Source: Oceanospirillaceae bacterium (GTDB taxonomy: Bacteria; Pseudomonadota; Gammaproteobacteria; Pseudomonadales; Oceanobacteraceae). Taken from it: DNA of 33,010 nt. Of the stretch, positions 15,838-25,503 are shown piece after piece. Where the stretch lies: NCBI GenBank assembly GCA_024234265.1, contig JACKOM010000021.1:1-33010 (forward strand). The letters run 5' to 3'. The first letter of the stretch is position 1. Each line of letters opens with the position of its first letter. Both the position numbers and the translations under genes were made by a program. The notes under the pieces are model-generated. The model saw only the letters and a program-made list of their open reading frames with translations. It had not been told where the DNA came from and did no database searches.

Positions 15838-17343
15838 ATGAAAGCATCGCTTCAACTGAAAATGGGCCAGCAGCTGACAATGACACCTCAGCTGCAACAG
15901 GCCATACGATTGTTACAGCTTTCAACCCTCGATCTGCAACAGGAAATCCAGCAAGCCCTCGACTCCAACCCCTTACTGGAAGTGGAAGACGAATTCGAAG
16001 GTGATATACGCCCTAACGAAATCGAAACCCGCGACCACGACAGTCACGAAACTCAGGAAGTCAGCGACTTTGATGCTGACAGCCACGACCAGCCGGAAGC
16101 CGCCGCTGACAGCGACTGGTCAGAAGATATCCCCGACGATCTCGCCACCGACAGCAGCTGGGAAGACACCTGGCAAACCACAGCCGGCACCACAGGCTCG
16201 GGCAATGCGGTCAGCGGTGACGACGATTTTGATTTCGACTCCCGCAACGGCACCACCGACGACCTGCAAGACCATCTCCTATGGCAGTTGAACCTCACGC
16301 CGATGAGCGATACCGACCGCATGATTGCGCTGGCCATTATCGAAGGTGTCGGTGAAGACGGTTACCTGAATGTGCCGATTGCCGACATCATCGACAGCAT
16401 GGATGACGGCACTGAAGTTGAAGAAGACGAAGTGGAAGCGGTTTTACACCTGCTGCAGCAATTTGATCCGGCCGGTGTGTGTGCCCGTGATCTGCAGGAA
16501 TGCCTGATGATTCAGTTGAATCAGCTGCCGATTGAAACTGAATGGCTCGCCACTGCCAAACGTGTGGTCAAAGATTACCTCGACGTACTGGGCAACAAAG
16601 ATTACGCAGCCCTGATGCGTAAACTGAAAATCAAAGAAGACGAACTCAAACTGGTGATCCGCGGCATTCAGGAATTAAACCCACGCCCCGGCTCCCAGGT
16701 AGCACCACAGCAAACCGAATACGTTATCCCCGACGTTATTGTGCGTAAAATCCGCGGCCAATGGCGGGTGGAATTAAACCCCGATATCGCCCCAAAAATA
16801 CGCATCAATGAACAATACGCCTCAATGGTGCGCAGGGCCGACAGCAGTGCGGATAACAATTTCATCAAAGATCACCTGCAGGAAGCGCGCTGGTTCCTGA
16901 AAAGCCTGCAAAGCCGCAACGAAACCCTGCTGAAAGTAGCCACCAAAATAGTGGAATATCAGGAAGCCTTCCTGGATGAAGGTGATGAAGCCATGAAACC
17001 CCTGGTGCTGCACCATATTGCAGAAGCGGTTGGCATGCACGAATCCACCATTTCACGGGTTACTACCCAGAAATACATGCACACCCCTCGGGGTATTTTC
17101 GAGCTTAAATACTTTTTCTCAAGCCACGTCAGCACCAGTGCCGGCGGCGAATGCAGTTCCACCGCAATCAGGGCTATGATTAAAAAGCTGGTCGGGGCTG
17201 AAAGTGCGAAAAAACCCCTAAGTGACAGCAAGATCGCCTCAATGCTCGAAAAAGAGGGCATACAGGTTGCTAGACGTACAGTGGCGAAATACCGTGAAGC
17301 CATGAATATTCCGCCTTCTAACGAACGCAAAAGATTGATATAG
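15838..17343 (+). CDS. rpoN: RNA polymerase sigma-54 factor
   Basis: 501 residues. Region I is the Gln/Leu-rich activator-responsive start (LKMGQQLTMTPQLQQAIRLL). A strongly acidic linker covers about residues 45-145 and is rich in Asp, Glu, Ser and Thr. The core-binding and helix-turn-helix regions follow, and the RpoN box ARRTVAKYRE lies near the end. Sigma-54 reads -24/-12 promoters with enhancer-binding activators and controls nitrogen and other functions. It lies between lptB and hpf, the usual setting. Confidence 0.97.
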   Translation: MKASLQLKMGQQLTMTPQLQQAIRLLQLSTLDLQQEIQQALDSNPLLEVEDEFEGDIRPNEIETRDHDSHETQEVSDFDADSHDQPEAAADSDWSEDIPDDLATDSSWEDTWQTTAGTTGSGNAVSGDDDFDFDSRNGTTDDLQDHLLWQLNLTPMSDTDRMIALAIIEGVGEDGYLNVPIADIIDSMDDGTEVEEDEVEAVLHLLQQFDPAGVCARDLQECLMIQLNQLPIETEWLATAKRVVKDYLDVLGNKDYAALMRKLKIKEDELKLVIRGIQELNPRPGSQVAPQQTEYVIPDVIVRKIRGQWRVELNPDIAPKIRINEQYASMVRRADSSADNNFIKDHLQEARWFLKSLQSRNETLLKVATKIVEYQEAFLDEGDEAMKPLVLHHIAEAVGMHESTISRVTTQKYMHTPRGIFELKYFFSSHVSTSAGGECSSTAIRAMIKKLVGAESAKKPLSDSKIASMLEKEGIQVARRTVAKYREAMNIPPSNERKRLI

Positions 17344-17437
17344 GTCTTTGATAACTAACGATATTGTCGATAGCATCGAAGTTGAAAGGCTGAACACAGA
17401 TCCACGCCATGTTGGCAGGAAACACAAGGAGCACGCT

Positions 17438-17743
17438 ATGCAAATTAACCTCAGCGGTCACCACGTAGAAATCACTCCTGCGCTGAAAGATTACGTACAG
17501 AGCAAGATTGAAAAGCTCGAGCGTCACTTTGATAACATCACCAACGTACAGGTCACCCTGACCGTTGAAAAAAACCAGCACAAAGCGGAAGGCACCTTAC
17601 ATGTTGCCGGTGCAAACCTGCACGGCGAATCCATTTCCGATAACATGTACGCCGCCATTGACGAGCTGAGTGACAAACTGGACCGTCAAATTCTCAAACA
17701 CAAAGAAAAACAGGTGGACCGCCGTCACGGCGCCGGCAACTGA
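17438..17743 (+). CDS. hpf: Ribosome hibernation promoting factor (short form)
   Basis: I start at the ATG at 17438 (MQINLSGHHVEITPALKDYV), with AAGGAG six bases upstream; the open frame extends back to 17348 but without a ribosome site. The protein has 101 residues, a single S30AE/HPF domain without the long-form C-terminal dimerisation domain. It binds the 30S subunit at the decoding site and helps form inactive 100S ribosomes in slow growth. The gap after rpoN is 94 bp, so it may have its own promoter. Confidence 0.93.
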   Translation: MQINLSGHHVEITPALKDYVQSKIEKLERHFDNITNVQVTLTVEKNQHKAEGTLHVAGANLHGESISDNMYAAIDELSDKLDRQILKHKEKQVDRRHGAGN

Positions 17744-17748
17744 AACCA

Positions 17749-18201
17749 ATGAGCCCGACCATTGCTGATATTCTGATACCGGAGCGCACCCTGTGGGGTG
17801 CGCAGGTCACCAGCAAAAAACGTCTGATCGAATTCCTCAGTCAATTCCTCGCCGGCCAGATCGATGAAAGCTCTGCCGATGACATCTATGACAAATTAAT
17901 TGCCCGGGAAAAACTCGGCAGCACAGGCATTGGCGAAGGCATTGCTATTCCCCACTGCCGCCTGGATCAATGTCAGCAGACCACAGGTGTACTGTTACGC
18001 CTGGAAAAAGCAGTGGATTATGATGCCATTGATCACAAACCTGTGGATCTGGTATTCGCCCTGTTAGTGCCAGCTGAAGCCACCAATGAACACCTGCAGA
18101 CCCTGAGTATGTTGGCCAAAAAGTTCAATGAAGCCACCTTCCGCGATACCCTGCGCAACACCCACGACAACCAATCCCTGTACCAGGCCGCCACAGCGTA
18201 A
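17749..18201 (+). CDS. ptsN: Nitrogen-PTS EIIA component
   Basis: 150 residues, EIIA-Ntr fold. The phosphorylated histidine is H69 in GEGIAIPHCRL. It receives phosphate from NPr and regulates potassium transport and other targets rather than carrying sugar. It begins 5 nt after hpf and ends 3 nt before rapZ, in the conserved rpoN-hpf-ptsN-rapZ-npr array. Confidence 0.96.
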   Translation: MSPTIADILIPERTLWGAQVTSKKRLIEFLSQFLAGQIDESSADDIYDKLIAREKLGSTGIGEGIAIPHCRLDQCQQTTGVLLRLEKAVDYDAIDHKPVDLVFALLVPAEATNEHLQTLSMLAKKFNEATFRDTLRNTHDNQSLYQAATA

Positions 18202-18204
18202 ACC

Positions 18205-19065
18205 ATGAAACTCGTGATCATCAGCGGCCGTTCCGGTTCCGGCAAAAGTACCGCCCTGAACGTGCTCGAAGATCTGGGCTTTTATTGCATCGATAACCTG
18301 CCGGTAGGCTTGTTACCCACCCTGTGTGAAGAAATCGCCAACGATAAATCCGCACCCGGCAAACTCGCCGTCAGTATTGATGCGCGTAACCTGCCCTCGG
18401 CCCTGGCCAATTTCCCGCAAATCGTCAGCCCCCTGCGGCAGCAGGTTTCCCAATTAGAAATTGTCTACCTTGATGCTGAGCCCACCACCCTGCTCAAACG
18501 TTTCAGTGCAACCCGTCGTAAACACCCGCTCACCGGGCCAGATATATCCCTGCATGAAGCCATCAACCGGGAAGAAAATCTGCTCAGCGCCATTATCGAC
18601 ATGGCCGATCTGAAAATTGATACCACCCACCTGACCATGCACCAGCTGCGCAGCATGATCAAAGAAAGGGTTGCCCATAAACAGGGAGAAGAAATGGCCC
18701 TGCTGTTTGAATCCTTTGGTTTCAAACATGGCATTCCCAGCGACGCCGACCTGGTGTTTGACGTGCGCTGTTTACCTAACCCCTACTGGGACCCGGCCAT
18801 CCGTAACTACACAGGTCTGGAAACCCCCATCATTCGTTTCCTCAGCCAGGAACCCATGGTGGAAAAAATGTTCAGCGATATCTGCCAGTACCTGGATAAC
18901 TGGTTACCGGCATTCAAAGATGGCAACCGCACCTATATGACAGTGGCCATCGGCTGCACCGGTGGCCACCACCGCAGTGTTTACATGAGCGAACGCCTGG
19001 CTAGACATTACCGCGCCAAATTCGCTAATCTGCAGGTCCGCCATCGTGAGTTGACACACGAATAA
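18205..19065 (+). CDS. rapZ: RNase adapter protein RapZ
   Basis: 286 residues. The P-loop GRSGSGKST is at 8-16; the C-terminal domain has the IGCTGGHHRSVYMSERLARH signature near 250-270 that binds RNA and ligands. In E. coli RapZ binds glucosamine-6-phosphate and steers RNase E to the small RNA GlmZ, adjusting glmS. Whether a GlmZ-like RNA exists here cannot be judged. Its stop overlaps the npr start by one base. Confidence 0.95.
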   Translation: MKLVIISGRSGSGKSTALNVLEDLGFYCIDNLPVGLLPTLCEEIANDKSAPGKLAVSIDARNLPSALANFPQIVSPLRQQVSQLEIVYLDAEPTTLLKRFSATRRKHPLTGPDISLHEAINREENLLSAIIDMADLKIDTTHLTMHQLRSMIKERVAHKQGEEMALLFESFGFKHGIPSDADLVFDVRCLPNPYWDPAIRNYTGLETPIIRFLSQEPMVEKMFSDICQYLDNWLPAFKDGNRTYMTVAIGCTGGHHRSVYMSERLARHYRAKFANLQVRHRELTHE

Positions 19066-19334
19066 TGTTAGAAACCAAAGTACTCATCATAAATAAGCTT
19101 GGTCTGCACGCCCGTGCAGCGTCCAAACTTGTCACTACTGCCTCGGCCTATGCCAGCAAAGTGAAGGTCGGCCACAATGGCAGCCTGGTGGACGGCAAAA
19201 GCATAATGTCCGTGATGATGCTTGCTGCCTGCAAAGGCAGCGAAGTTACCCTCCAGGTGGAAGGTCACGATCAGGAACAGGCCATGCAGGCCATCGTAAA
19301 CCTGATCAACGATCGCTTCGAAGAAGCAGAATAA
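19065..19334 (+). CDS. npr: Phosphocarrier protein NPr
   Basis: 89 residues, HPr fold. The phosphorylation site is H15 in LGLHARAASKLV, and Ser46 of the second HPr motif (DGKSIMSVMML) is kept. It passes phosphate from EI-Ntr (PtsP) to PtsN. TAATG overlap with rapZ indicates coupled translation. Confidence 0.95.
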   Translation: MLETKVLIINKLGLHARAASKLVTTASAYASKVKVGHNGSLVDGKSIMSVMMLAACKGSEVTLQVEGHDQEQAMQAIVNLINDRFEEAE

Positions 19335-19423
19335 GTCACTGTCTCCGCTACACTTATAACATTCGGTTTGGCCCAACGCGCCATTCACGGTAGAATCCGC
19401 CCGCGCTATGGAAGGGGTATTAC

Positions 19424-20782
19424 GTGGCACACAGCGGCGATCATAAAATCAAGCGTTTAAAGCACCTCAATGAGGCCCTGGAAACAGGTGCCCTGGCACA
19501 GGTGCGCCGCATTCTTAACAACGGTCTGCAATCCGCGGACGTTGCACACCTGCTCGAATCCTCCCCACCCAAAGAACGTAAACTGCTTTGGGATTTAATC
19601 GACGAGGAAAACGAAGGTGAAGTTCTCCAGTACCTGAGTGATGACATTCAGGCCTGGATCTTAACCTCCATGTCCGCCCAGGAAGTTGCCAACGTCATGG
19701 CCGACCTGGAAACGGACGACGTGGTCGACCTGCTGCAAAACCTGCCAAATACCCTGACCCAGGAGGTTTTAACCTCCATGGATACCCAGGACAGGCACAG
19801 GGTTGAATCCGTACTCTCCTACGACGAGGACAGCGCCGGTGGTCTGATGAACACCGACACCATCACGGTGCGTCCGGATATCACCCTCGAAGTTGTGCTG
19901 CGTTACCTGCGCCGTCACCGCAGCCTGCCGGACATGACAGACAACCTGTTAGTGGTCAGCCGCCGCGATGAATTTATCGGCATACTGCCTATTAACAAAC
20001 TGCTGGTCAGCGACCCTGACAGCACAGTGCGTGAAGTGATGATCACAGATGACGTCATCGTCATCCGCGCCGATTTACCCGAAACCGAAGTCGCCAAACT
20101 CTTCGAACGTCACGACCTTATCTCCGCCCCGGTAGTGGATGCCCATGGCCGCCTGGTGGGCCGTATCACCATCGACGACGTGGTAGACGTAATCCGTGAA
20201 GAAGCGGACCACTCCCTGATGAGCATGGCAGGTCTGGATGAAGACGAAGACACCTTCGCCCCCGCCCTGCGCACCAGTAAAAGCCGCGCCGTATGGTTAG
20301 GCATTAACCTGCTCACCGCATTTTTAGCATCCGCAGTGATCGGCATGTTCCAGGGCACCATAGAACAAATCGTCGCCCTCGCCGTACTCATGCCGATTGT
20401 CGCCAGCATGGGCGGCGTGGCCGGCAGCCAGACATTAACCCTGGTGATCCGCGCCCAGGCCCTCGGGCATATCGATAAAAGTAACGCCAGCTGGCTGTTA
20501 AACCGTGAATTAATCGTCGGCCTGATTAACGGCCTGTTGTGGGCAGCCGTCATCGCCGTCGTCACCCTGTTCTGGTTCCACGATGGACGCATCGCCCTCA
20601 TTATTGGCTGCGCTATCATTATTAACCTGTTGGCGGCCGCCCTCTCCGGTGCCATGCTGCCTATGGTACTCAAACGTTTTGGCATTGATCCCGCTCTGGC
20701 CGGCAGTGTCGTGCTGACTACTATTACCGATGTGGTTGGCTTTTTATCTTTCTTAGGACTGGCTACGGCCTTTTATCGCTGA
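19424..20782 (+). CDS. mgtE: Magnesium transporter MgtE
   Basis: 452 residues with a GTG start preceded by a GGAAGGGG ribosome site; an ATG at 19408 is out of frame. Domain order: an N-terminal helical MgtE-N domain (about 20-130), two CBS domains (about 130-255), then a membrane domain with about five helices (285-450). Family signatures include MPIVASMGGVAGSQTL and the C-terminal TTITDVVGFLSFLGLA. It is a magnesium-gated channel in the inner membrane. The TGATG junction couples it to darP. Confidence 0.95.
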   Translation: MAHSGDHKIKRLKHLNEALETGALAQVRRILNNGLQSADVAHLLESSPPKERKLLWDLIDEENEGEVLQYLSDDIQAWILTSMSAQEVANVMADLETDDVVDLLQNLPNTLTQEVLTSMDTQDRHRVESVLSYDEDSAGGLMNTDTITVRPDITLEVVLRYLRRHRSLPDMTDNLLVVSRRDEFIGILPINKLLVSDPDSTVREVMITDDVIVIRADLPETEVAKLFERHDLISAPVVDAHGRLVGRITIDDVVDVIREEADHSLMSMAGLDEDEDTFAPALRTSKSRAVWLGINLLTAFLASAVIGMFQGTIEQIVALAVLMPIVASMGGVAGSQTLTLVIRAQALGHIDKSNASWLLNRELIVGLINGLLWAAVIAVVTLFWFHDGRIALIIGCAIIINLLAAALSGAMLPMVLKRFGIDPALAGSVVLTTITDVVGFLSFLGLATAFYR

Positions 20783-21384
20783 TGAGTAATAACTACTACC
20801 CTTACGACGATGATGATGAGAACGACGGCATCATCAGCAAATCACAAAACAAACGTGATATGCAGGGCCTGCGTGATCTGTGCAAACAAATTGCCGACAT
20901 GCCCAAACAACAACGCACCAAAATGCCGGTGAGTGAACAAATGGCCATCGCCATTGAGCACTACTTAAAAGTGCCCACCATGGAAGCGCGCCGCCGCCAG
21001 ATGCAGTACATGGGTAAACTCATGCGCAACGAAGATCTGGAAGGCATCCAACAAGCCATTGCCCTGCTTGATGCAGGCAGCGATGCCAACAAACAAATCA
21101 TGTTTGTTCTGGAACGCTGGCGTGAACGCCTGCTCAACGGTGGCAATGAAGTGATCGCCGAGTTTTACGACAAATACCCCGCCTGCGAATTACAGCAACT
21201 GCGCCAGTTGGTGCGTGGTGCTAAAAAAGAGCAGGAAGAAGAACTCAAACACCCCGGCACCCTCGCCCGCAAACAGGGTAAAACCGATACCCGCAAATTA
21301 TTTTTGTTTGTGAAAAAAGCCATGGCCGATGCGGCAGATGATGCTGATGAAGACGCTGATGTGGCGGATGACAACGACGAATAA
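20782..21384 (+). CDS. darP: Ribosome-associated protein DarP (YjgA)
   Basis: 200 residues, charged, with the DUF615/YjgA signature (SKSQNKRDMQGLRDLCKQI near the N-terminus and QLRQLVRGAKKEQE later). DarP binds late pre-50S ribosomal particles and helps peptidyltransferase-centre maturation. The C-terminus is a long acidic tail of Asp and Ala. In many relatives yjgA is next to pmbA or tldD; here it follows mgtE instead and is closed by a strong terminator. Confidence 0.9.
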   Translation: MSNNYYPYDDDDENDGIISKSQNKRDMQGLRDLCKQIADMPKQQRTKMPVSEQMAIAIEHYLKVPTMEARRRQMQYMGKLMRNEDLEGIQQAIALLDAGSDANKQIMFVLERWRERLLNGGNEVIAEFYDKYPACELQQLRQLVRGAKKEQEEELKHPGTLARKQGKTDTRKLFLFVKKAMADAADDADEDADVADDNDE

Positions 21385-21395
21385 ATTATCAAAAC

Positions 21396-21433
21396 CCCAT
21401 AAAAAAACCGGCAATAGCCGGTTTTTTTATGGG
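21396..21433. terminator. Bidirectional terminator between darP and the catabolic cluster
   Basis: Perfect 17-bp arms at 21396-21412 and 21417-21433 around an AATA loop, with seven A or T residues flanking the GC core (CCGGC/GCCGG). It lies between two convergent genes, 11 bp after darP and 8 bp after the synthetase stop, and can end transcription from both sides. Confidence 0.93.
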
Positions 21434-21441
21434 CAGTGCCA

Positions 21442-23415
21442 TCAACTTACAGGCTGATTTACCGGTGCATCAACATAGTGAATCTCAAATCCATAACTGA
21501 ATTGGCCAAGTATTTGGTGCGCTACACCCGCATACTGGGTATCTTTTAGAAGAATGTGTACCTGCAACCTCCGCTGTTTATCCTCCACTACATTTAATTC
21601 AATAAGTGGTACTCCCCCAGCACATAAAGCTTCAGTTAATGCAGAATGAATTTCACGCATTTTTAATTCCGGTTTAAATATTTTCCCTACAGACGTCAGT
21701 GGAATAAGTGGAATAATTCTGACTTCTTTTGGTACCGCCGCCCGCTCCGCAATATGTTGCTGCGCAAACTCCAACAATTTTTTCGCAGAGGTTTTTGCAC
21801 CTACTCTTAATTGTACATAAGCAATCGGTAACTCACCTGCATGGGCATCAGGGCGTCCTACCGCAGCGACCAACTGTACGTCCGGATGTTGATGCAAAGG
21901 CTCTTCTATACAGGCCGGATCAATATTATGCCCGCCACGGATAATCAGTTCCTTTTTTCGCCCCGTCAGCCAGAAATATCCATCTTTATCTTGATACCCT
22001 AAATCTCCCGTATTCAGCCAGATACTATTGCCATCCTCAATCCATAATCCCTGGTTGTGCTCTGCAGTACGGTAACCGGCGAAGACATTATCTCCATGTA
22101 TCAGTAACACACCGCTCTCCCCCTCTGCACAATCCCGCAAATATTCGCCAGCTTCATTCAGACATACCGCTTTCATTTGCTGACCAGGAATACGTAAACC
22201 AATAGAACCAACCCGTATTTCACCGGCCGGAGGATTGACACTGCTGACGCAGGTACCTTCGGTTAAACCATAACCTTCAAGTATTTTTAACCCTGTGCGC
22301 GTTTGAAATGTTTTAAAGACCTCCACCGGTAAAGGTGCTGCACCACACAAGCCATATTCCAGAGAATGAATATTACGTTTCCCCACTGGCACATCCAGCA
22401 AACTGGCATATAACGTTGGCACACCACTGAAAAAATTTATTTTGTGATATTCGACAATTTCCCAGAAACGGCTTATTACACCCTCACCCCGATACCCCTG
22501 GGGTGTGCCTAATACAACATGTGCACCTCTTGAAAAAGGCAACAAACCTGTCACCAGCACCGCATTAACGTGAAACAGTGGTAAACCACAAAAAATATTT
22601 TTACCCGGACCAACACTATCATCCATTAATAAGCCGGTGGAAATGACATTGGCAAGTTCGTTTTTATGCCGACGCATGGCTATTTTAGGCAGTCCAGTCG
22701 TGCCACCAGTGCAGAAAAAAGATGAAAAATCTTCCGCATTAAACACACGCTTATTTTGCAAATGCGTTTTACAGCTACCCCGAATAGCGCTGTTAAAATC
22801 ATGCACCGTCATATGGGCAGGTACTACACCGCGCAAACCAGTAGCGCCATATAAACGACTGCATTCTTTTTTCTGCATGCGAGCAGCGAATAAGCCTTTT
22901 ACACCTTTTACCTGATCCGCCAGATTCACCAGCACCAAATGTTGTACAGCCGGTAATTTATGCAAAATACCCGCTACTTTTTGCCAGATTTCAGCACCAG
23001 GAAAGGGAGCCAGGGTAACCAAAATACTGGCTCCGGCAGCCGTTAATAAATCGGCAATCGCCTCAGCTTCAAGTAACGGGTTAATTGCCGCAACAATCCC
23101 CGTAGCCTGTCCACCCCAGATTATAAAATGTGTTTCCGGTAAATTTGGTAAAATATATGCAATAACACTATTTTTATCAGCCCCTAGTGAGTGAAAAAAA
23201 TTTGCAGTGCGATTAATATTTTCCAGCAACCCCCGGTAACTGTATGTTACCGGTCGACGGTGGTGGGCAGTTTGCAGAAAAAAACTCAGTGCCGGTTTAT
23301 CTGCATGATACATTGCAGCCTGCTGTATTAATGCGTAAGTGCTGTTTAGCGCTACAGGTAATCCCTGCTGCTCAATAGCAAGGATATCTGCTTGGGTAGC
23401 AATTGCTTCCATCAT
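21442..23415 (-). CDS. Acyl-CoA synthetase (AMP-forming)
   Basis: 657 residues of the ANL adenylating superfamily. The P-loop-like TGGTTGLPK lies near 235-245, EGYGLTEGT near 380, the hinge region NTGDLGYQDKDGYFWLTGRKKELIIRGG near 470-490, and the catalytic lysine motif GKIFKP near 575. The sequence strongly resembles a widespread but uncharacterised acyl-CoA synthetase group (I recall it as PRK07529). It would activate a carboxylic acid with ATP and CoA. It is the last gene of a leftward three-gene operon; its ATG overlaps the stop of the FAH-type hydrolase (ATGA). Expected role: activating an acid released by the upstream enzymes. The substrate is unknown. Codon use is more AT-rich than in the dioxygenase and monooxygenase genes of the cluster. 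Confidence 0.9.
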   Translation of the reverse strand: MMEAIATQADILAIEQQGLPVALNSTYALIQQAAMYHADKPALSFFLQTAHHRRPVTYSYRGLLENINRTANFFHSLGADKNSVIAYILPNLPETHFIIWGGQATGIVAAINPLLEAEAIADLLTAAGASILVTLAPFPGAEIWQKVAGILHKLPAVQHLVLVNLADQVKGVKGLFAARMQKKECSRLYGATGLRGVVPAHMTVHDFNSAIRGSCKTHLQNKRVFNAEDFSSFFCTGGTTGLPKIAMRRHKNELANVISTGLLMDDSVGPGKNIFCGLPLFHVNAVLVTGLLPFSRGAHVVLGTPQGYRGEGVISRFWEIVEYHKINFFSGVPTLYASLLDVPVGKRNIHSLEYGLCGAAPLPVEVFKTFQTRTGLKILEGYGLTEGTCVSSVNPPAGEIRVGSIGLRIPGQQMKAVCLNEAGEYLRDCAEGESGVLLIHGDNVFAGYRTAEHNQGLWIEDGNSIWLNTGDLGYQDKDGYFWLTGRKKELIIRGGHNIDPACIEEPLHQHPDVQLVAAVGRPDAHAGELPIAYVQLRVGAKTSAKKLLEFAQQHIAERAAVPKEVRIIPLIPLTSVGKIFKPELKMREIHSALTEALCAGGVPLIELNVVEDKQRRLQVHILLKDTQYAGVAHQILGQFSYGFEIHYVDAPVNQPVS

Positions 23416-24377
23416 GCGACCCCTGCGCTAATAATTCTGTGGACCTGAGTACCTAAATCTATCTTTCCATCCAGGCTTTTAATACTGCATTCCATTGTAT
23501 CGCCGGGTTGTAAATATTCGCGTCTTGCCAGCTGTTTTTTATGGAATAAAGCCCATTTTGTTTTTTCCGGTAATAACGCCGCCATCCGGATTAACAAAGC
23601 CGACGGCAAGGCCATCGCACAGCCTGCCGGGGTACCCGTCATAATCACATCACCCGGATTAAAATCTGCTATCTGGGAATATTCTCTGATAGTTACGACA
23701 GGTTTAAACACCATATTGGCGCTGCAGTCCTGCTGGCGAATTTTTCCATTGACGGACAAGCTAAGCTGCATATTGTTAAGCTGTTGCATTTCTTCACGAC
23801 GAAGTAAATACAATACGGGACCCATAGGGCAGAAAGTGCGGTAGCTTTTACCTTTATGAAATTGCATCTGGGGAATTTGCACATCCCGCGCAGAAATATC
23901 ATTTCCAATGCATATCCCAGCAACATATTCATGCATATTTTCCGCTGTGATCTGTATCTCACCACAGGTTTTTTTTCCCAACACCAGGGTCAACTCCACT
24001 TCATAATCAAGTAATTGCACATGGGCTGGCCGGATAATTTCTCCGCGTGGTGAAAAAATAGATGCTGAGGATTTTGTAAAAAACATATTAAATGCTTTTG
24101 CATCCGGGTCCATACCGGAATCCAACATATGCTGCCGGTAATTCGCTCCTTGGCACATGACTTTTGCATCCGCGGTAATAGGTGACAACAAACTCAACGC
24201 CGTTTCATCCAAGGCGGGCTGGGCTGTGTCACACGCAGCACTAATCGCGGTGTACCCCATGTTTATTAAGGCTGCAGTAGTTGTGCAAGGAATATTCAGA
24301 GGTTTAATACCATCAGTGTCTTTTAAACCCCACTGAATATCCTCACCCAGGCTAAAACGTACAATTGCAAGTGACAT
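23412..24377 (-). CDS. Fumarylacetoacetate-hydrolase-fold hydrolase
   Basis: 321 residues from the ATG at 24377, which has AGGGGAG seven bases upstream; a TTG at 24383 is too close to that site. FAH-family metal ligands are visible as E126 and E128 in DYEVELTLVLG and D160 in GNDISARD, with K177 in GKSYRTFCPMGP. FAH-fold enzymes cut C-C bonds of acyl-pyruvates or hydrate 2-oxo-enoates. Behind an extradiol dioxygenase, it probably hydrolyses the ring-cleavage product. It begins 14 nt after the dioxygenase gene. Confidence 0.88.
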   Translation of the reverse strand: MSLAIVRFSLGEDIQWGLKDTDGIKPLNIPCTTTAALINMGYTAISAACDTAQPALDETALSLLSPITADAKVMCQGANYRQHMLDSGMDPDAKAFNMFFTKSSASIFSPRGEIIRPAHVQLLDYEVELTLVLGKKTCGEIQITAENMHEYVAGICIGNDISARDVQIPQMQFHKGKSYRTFCPMGPVLYLLRREEMQQLNNMQLSLSVNGKIRQQDCSANMVFKPVVTIREYSQIADFNPGDVIMTGTPAGCAMALPSALLIRMAALLPEKTKWALFHKKQLARREYLQPGDTMECSIKSLDGKIDLGTQVHRIISAGVA

Positions 24378-24391
24378 TTTCAAACTCCCCT

Positions 24392-25465
24392 TTAGGCGAA
24401 AATACGCGCCAACATTTTTAATTTTTTAAGCGTCACATCCTCACTATGACGAAGGCTGCGACATAACCCGCGTAATGTGACGAGATTTATTTTAGGTTTG
24501 GTAAAACTCAGTGGCATGCTCTGGCCCCACTGCGCCATTGCCTGGCGGCTCACGCTGTGCACGCCCATCGGCTGATCCGCAGTAAATAAATCACCATCAC
24601 AATAATGTTCGTGTTTTGCCCCCCAGGGGTCCTGCCAGTAATCAAATAACTGACTGCCCAGAATATGGCGACCTATGCCCCAGGCATGCTGCCAATTTTT
24701 TTCCCGTAACAGGCGTTGCCCCATGCCCAGGGCATCGGCGTCCACCAATTCATACGCACTGTGACTGTAAAGCGGCATAAAACCCTGAGCCATTGCCAGA
24801 GTGTGGTGATCGGCCGGGGTATCCCCTAAATCAAGCCGGAAAAATACCACCGCCGGGGAACCATCGGGCAAGACCTGTACATCACTCGGAATCAGGCCAA
24901 AATGCTGTGTATACCAGGCACTGCTTGCCTGAAAATCCGCCACTTCCAGCACCACATGCCCAAGACGCAGAATTTCTGGCGCAGCCACTGGCGGGCGCTG
25001 GGTGTCATTAACGCGGTTACGGGCTTCGCTGAAATTCAGGGGCAAAGCAGCCCTGCGTGGCAGCGCGGCCACCGGCCGCTGGGCGCAGATGGCCTCCACA
25101 CAAAATCCTGACGGGTCGCTCAGGACGACTTTTTTCCCTCCACCTGGGTAAGAAACATCTTCAATCGCACTGGCCCCGGCCAATTGGCTGAGGGCAACGA
25201 GATCATCCATGTTTGCCACCTCAAAACCAAAACCGGCAAAAGCAGCTTTTTTAGCCTTGCGGATGCAATAACAAAACGGAGCTGTGTCTGCGGCCCGCCA
25301 ATACAAGGCATCAGCACTGCGGCTCGCCGTAACAAGTCCGAAATCCGTGAGAAACTCTGAGGCCCGCTCCAGGTCCGGACGATCAAACATCAGATATGCC
25401 AGTTTAATGGCCTTAGCCGTAGGAGCCGCATGACGGCAGGGTTGGGGTGTGGTCAATTCGGGCAT
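24392..25465 (-). CDS. Two-domain extradiol ring-cleavage dioxygenase (VOC superfamily)
   Basis: 357 residues from the ATG at 25465, five bases after AGGAG; a GTG at 25471 would overlap that site. Two vicinal-oxygen-chelate domains are seen, about 20-130 and 165-295. The C-terminal one carries the expected metal triad: H170 in RLGHVVLEV, H220 or H221 in DHHTLA, and E286 in GAKHEHYCDGD. The flanking GRHILGSQLFDYWQDPWG is typical of catecholic extradiol dioxygenases. It should open a dihydroxylated aromatic ring next to the hydroxyls using Fe(II) and O2. It is the first gene leftward from the palindromic promoter. The exact catechol cannot be assigned. A Lys/Arg-rich tail of about 40 residues follows the second domain. 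Confidence 0.87.
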   Translation of the reverse strand: MPELTTPQPCRHAAPTAKAIKLAYLMFDRPDLERASEFLTDFGLVTASRSADALYWRAADTAPFCYCIRKAKKAAFAGFGFEVANMDDLVALSQLAGASAIEDVSYPGGGKKVVLSDPSGFCVEAICAQRPVAALPRRAALPLNFSEARNRVNDTQRPPVAAPEILRLGHVVLEVADFQASSAWYTQHFGLIPSDVQVLPDGSPAVVFFRLDLGDTPADHHTLAMAQGFMPLYSHSAYELVDADALGMGQRLLREKNWQHAWGIGRHILGSQLFDYWQDPWGAKHEHYCDGDLFTADQPMGVHSVSRQAMAQWGQSMPLSFTKPKINLVTLRGLCRSLRHSEDVTLKKLKMLARIFA

Positions 25466-25503
25466 AGGCACTCCTGAGTCGCTGTGTATTTATGCACTAC
25501 CAC

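Noticed and set aside
15962..16290. Acidic, low-complexity stretch of rpoN as a possible frameshift or insertion
   Set aside because: Acidic linkers of variable length between regions I and III are normal in sigma-54, and the flanking regions are intact and in frame.
17348..17437. N-terminal extension of hpf
   Set aside because: The frame is open, but the ribosome site and the start of the HPF domain place translation at 17438.
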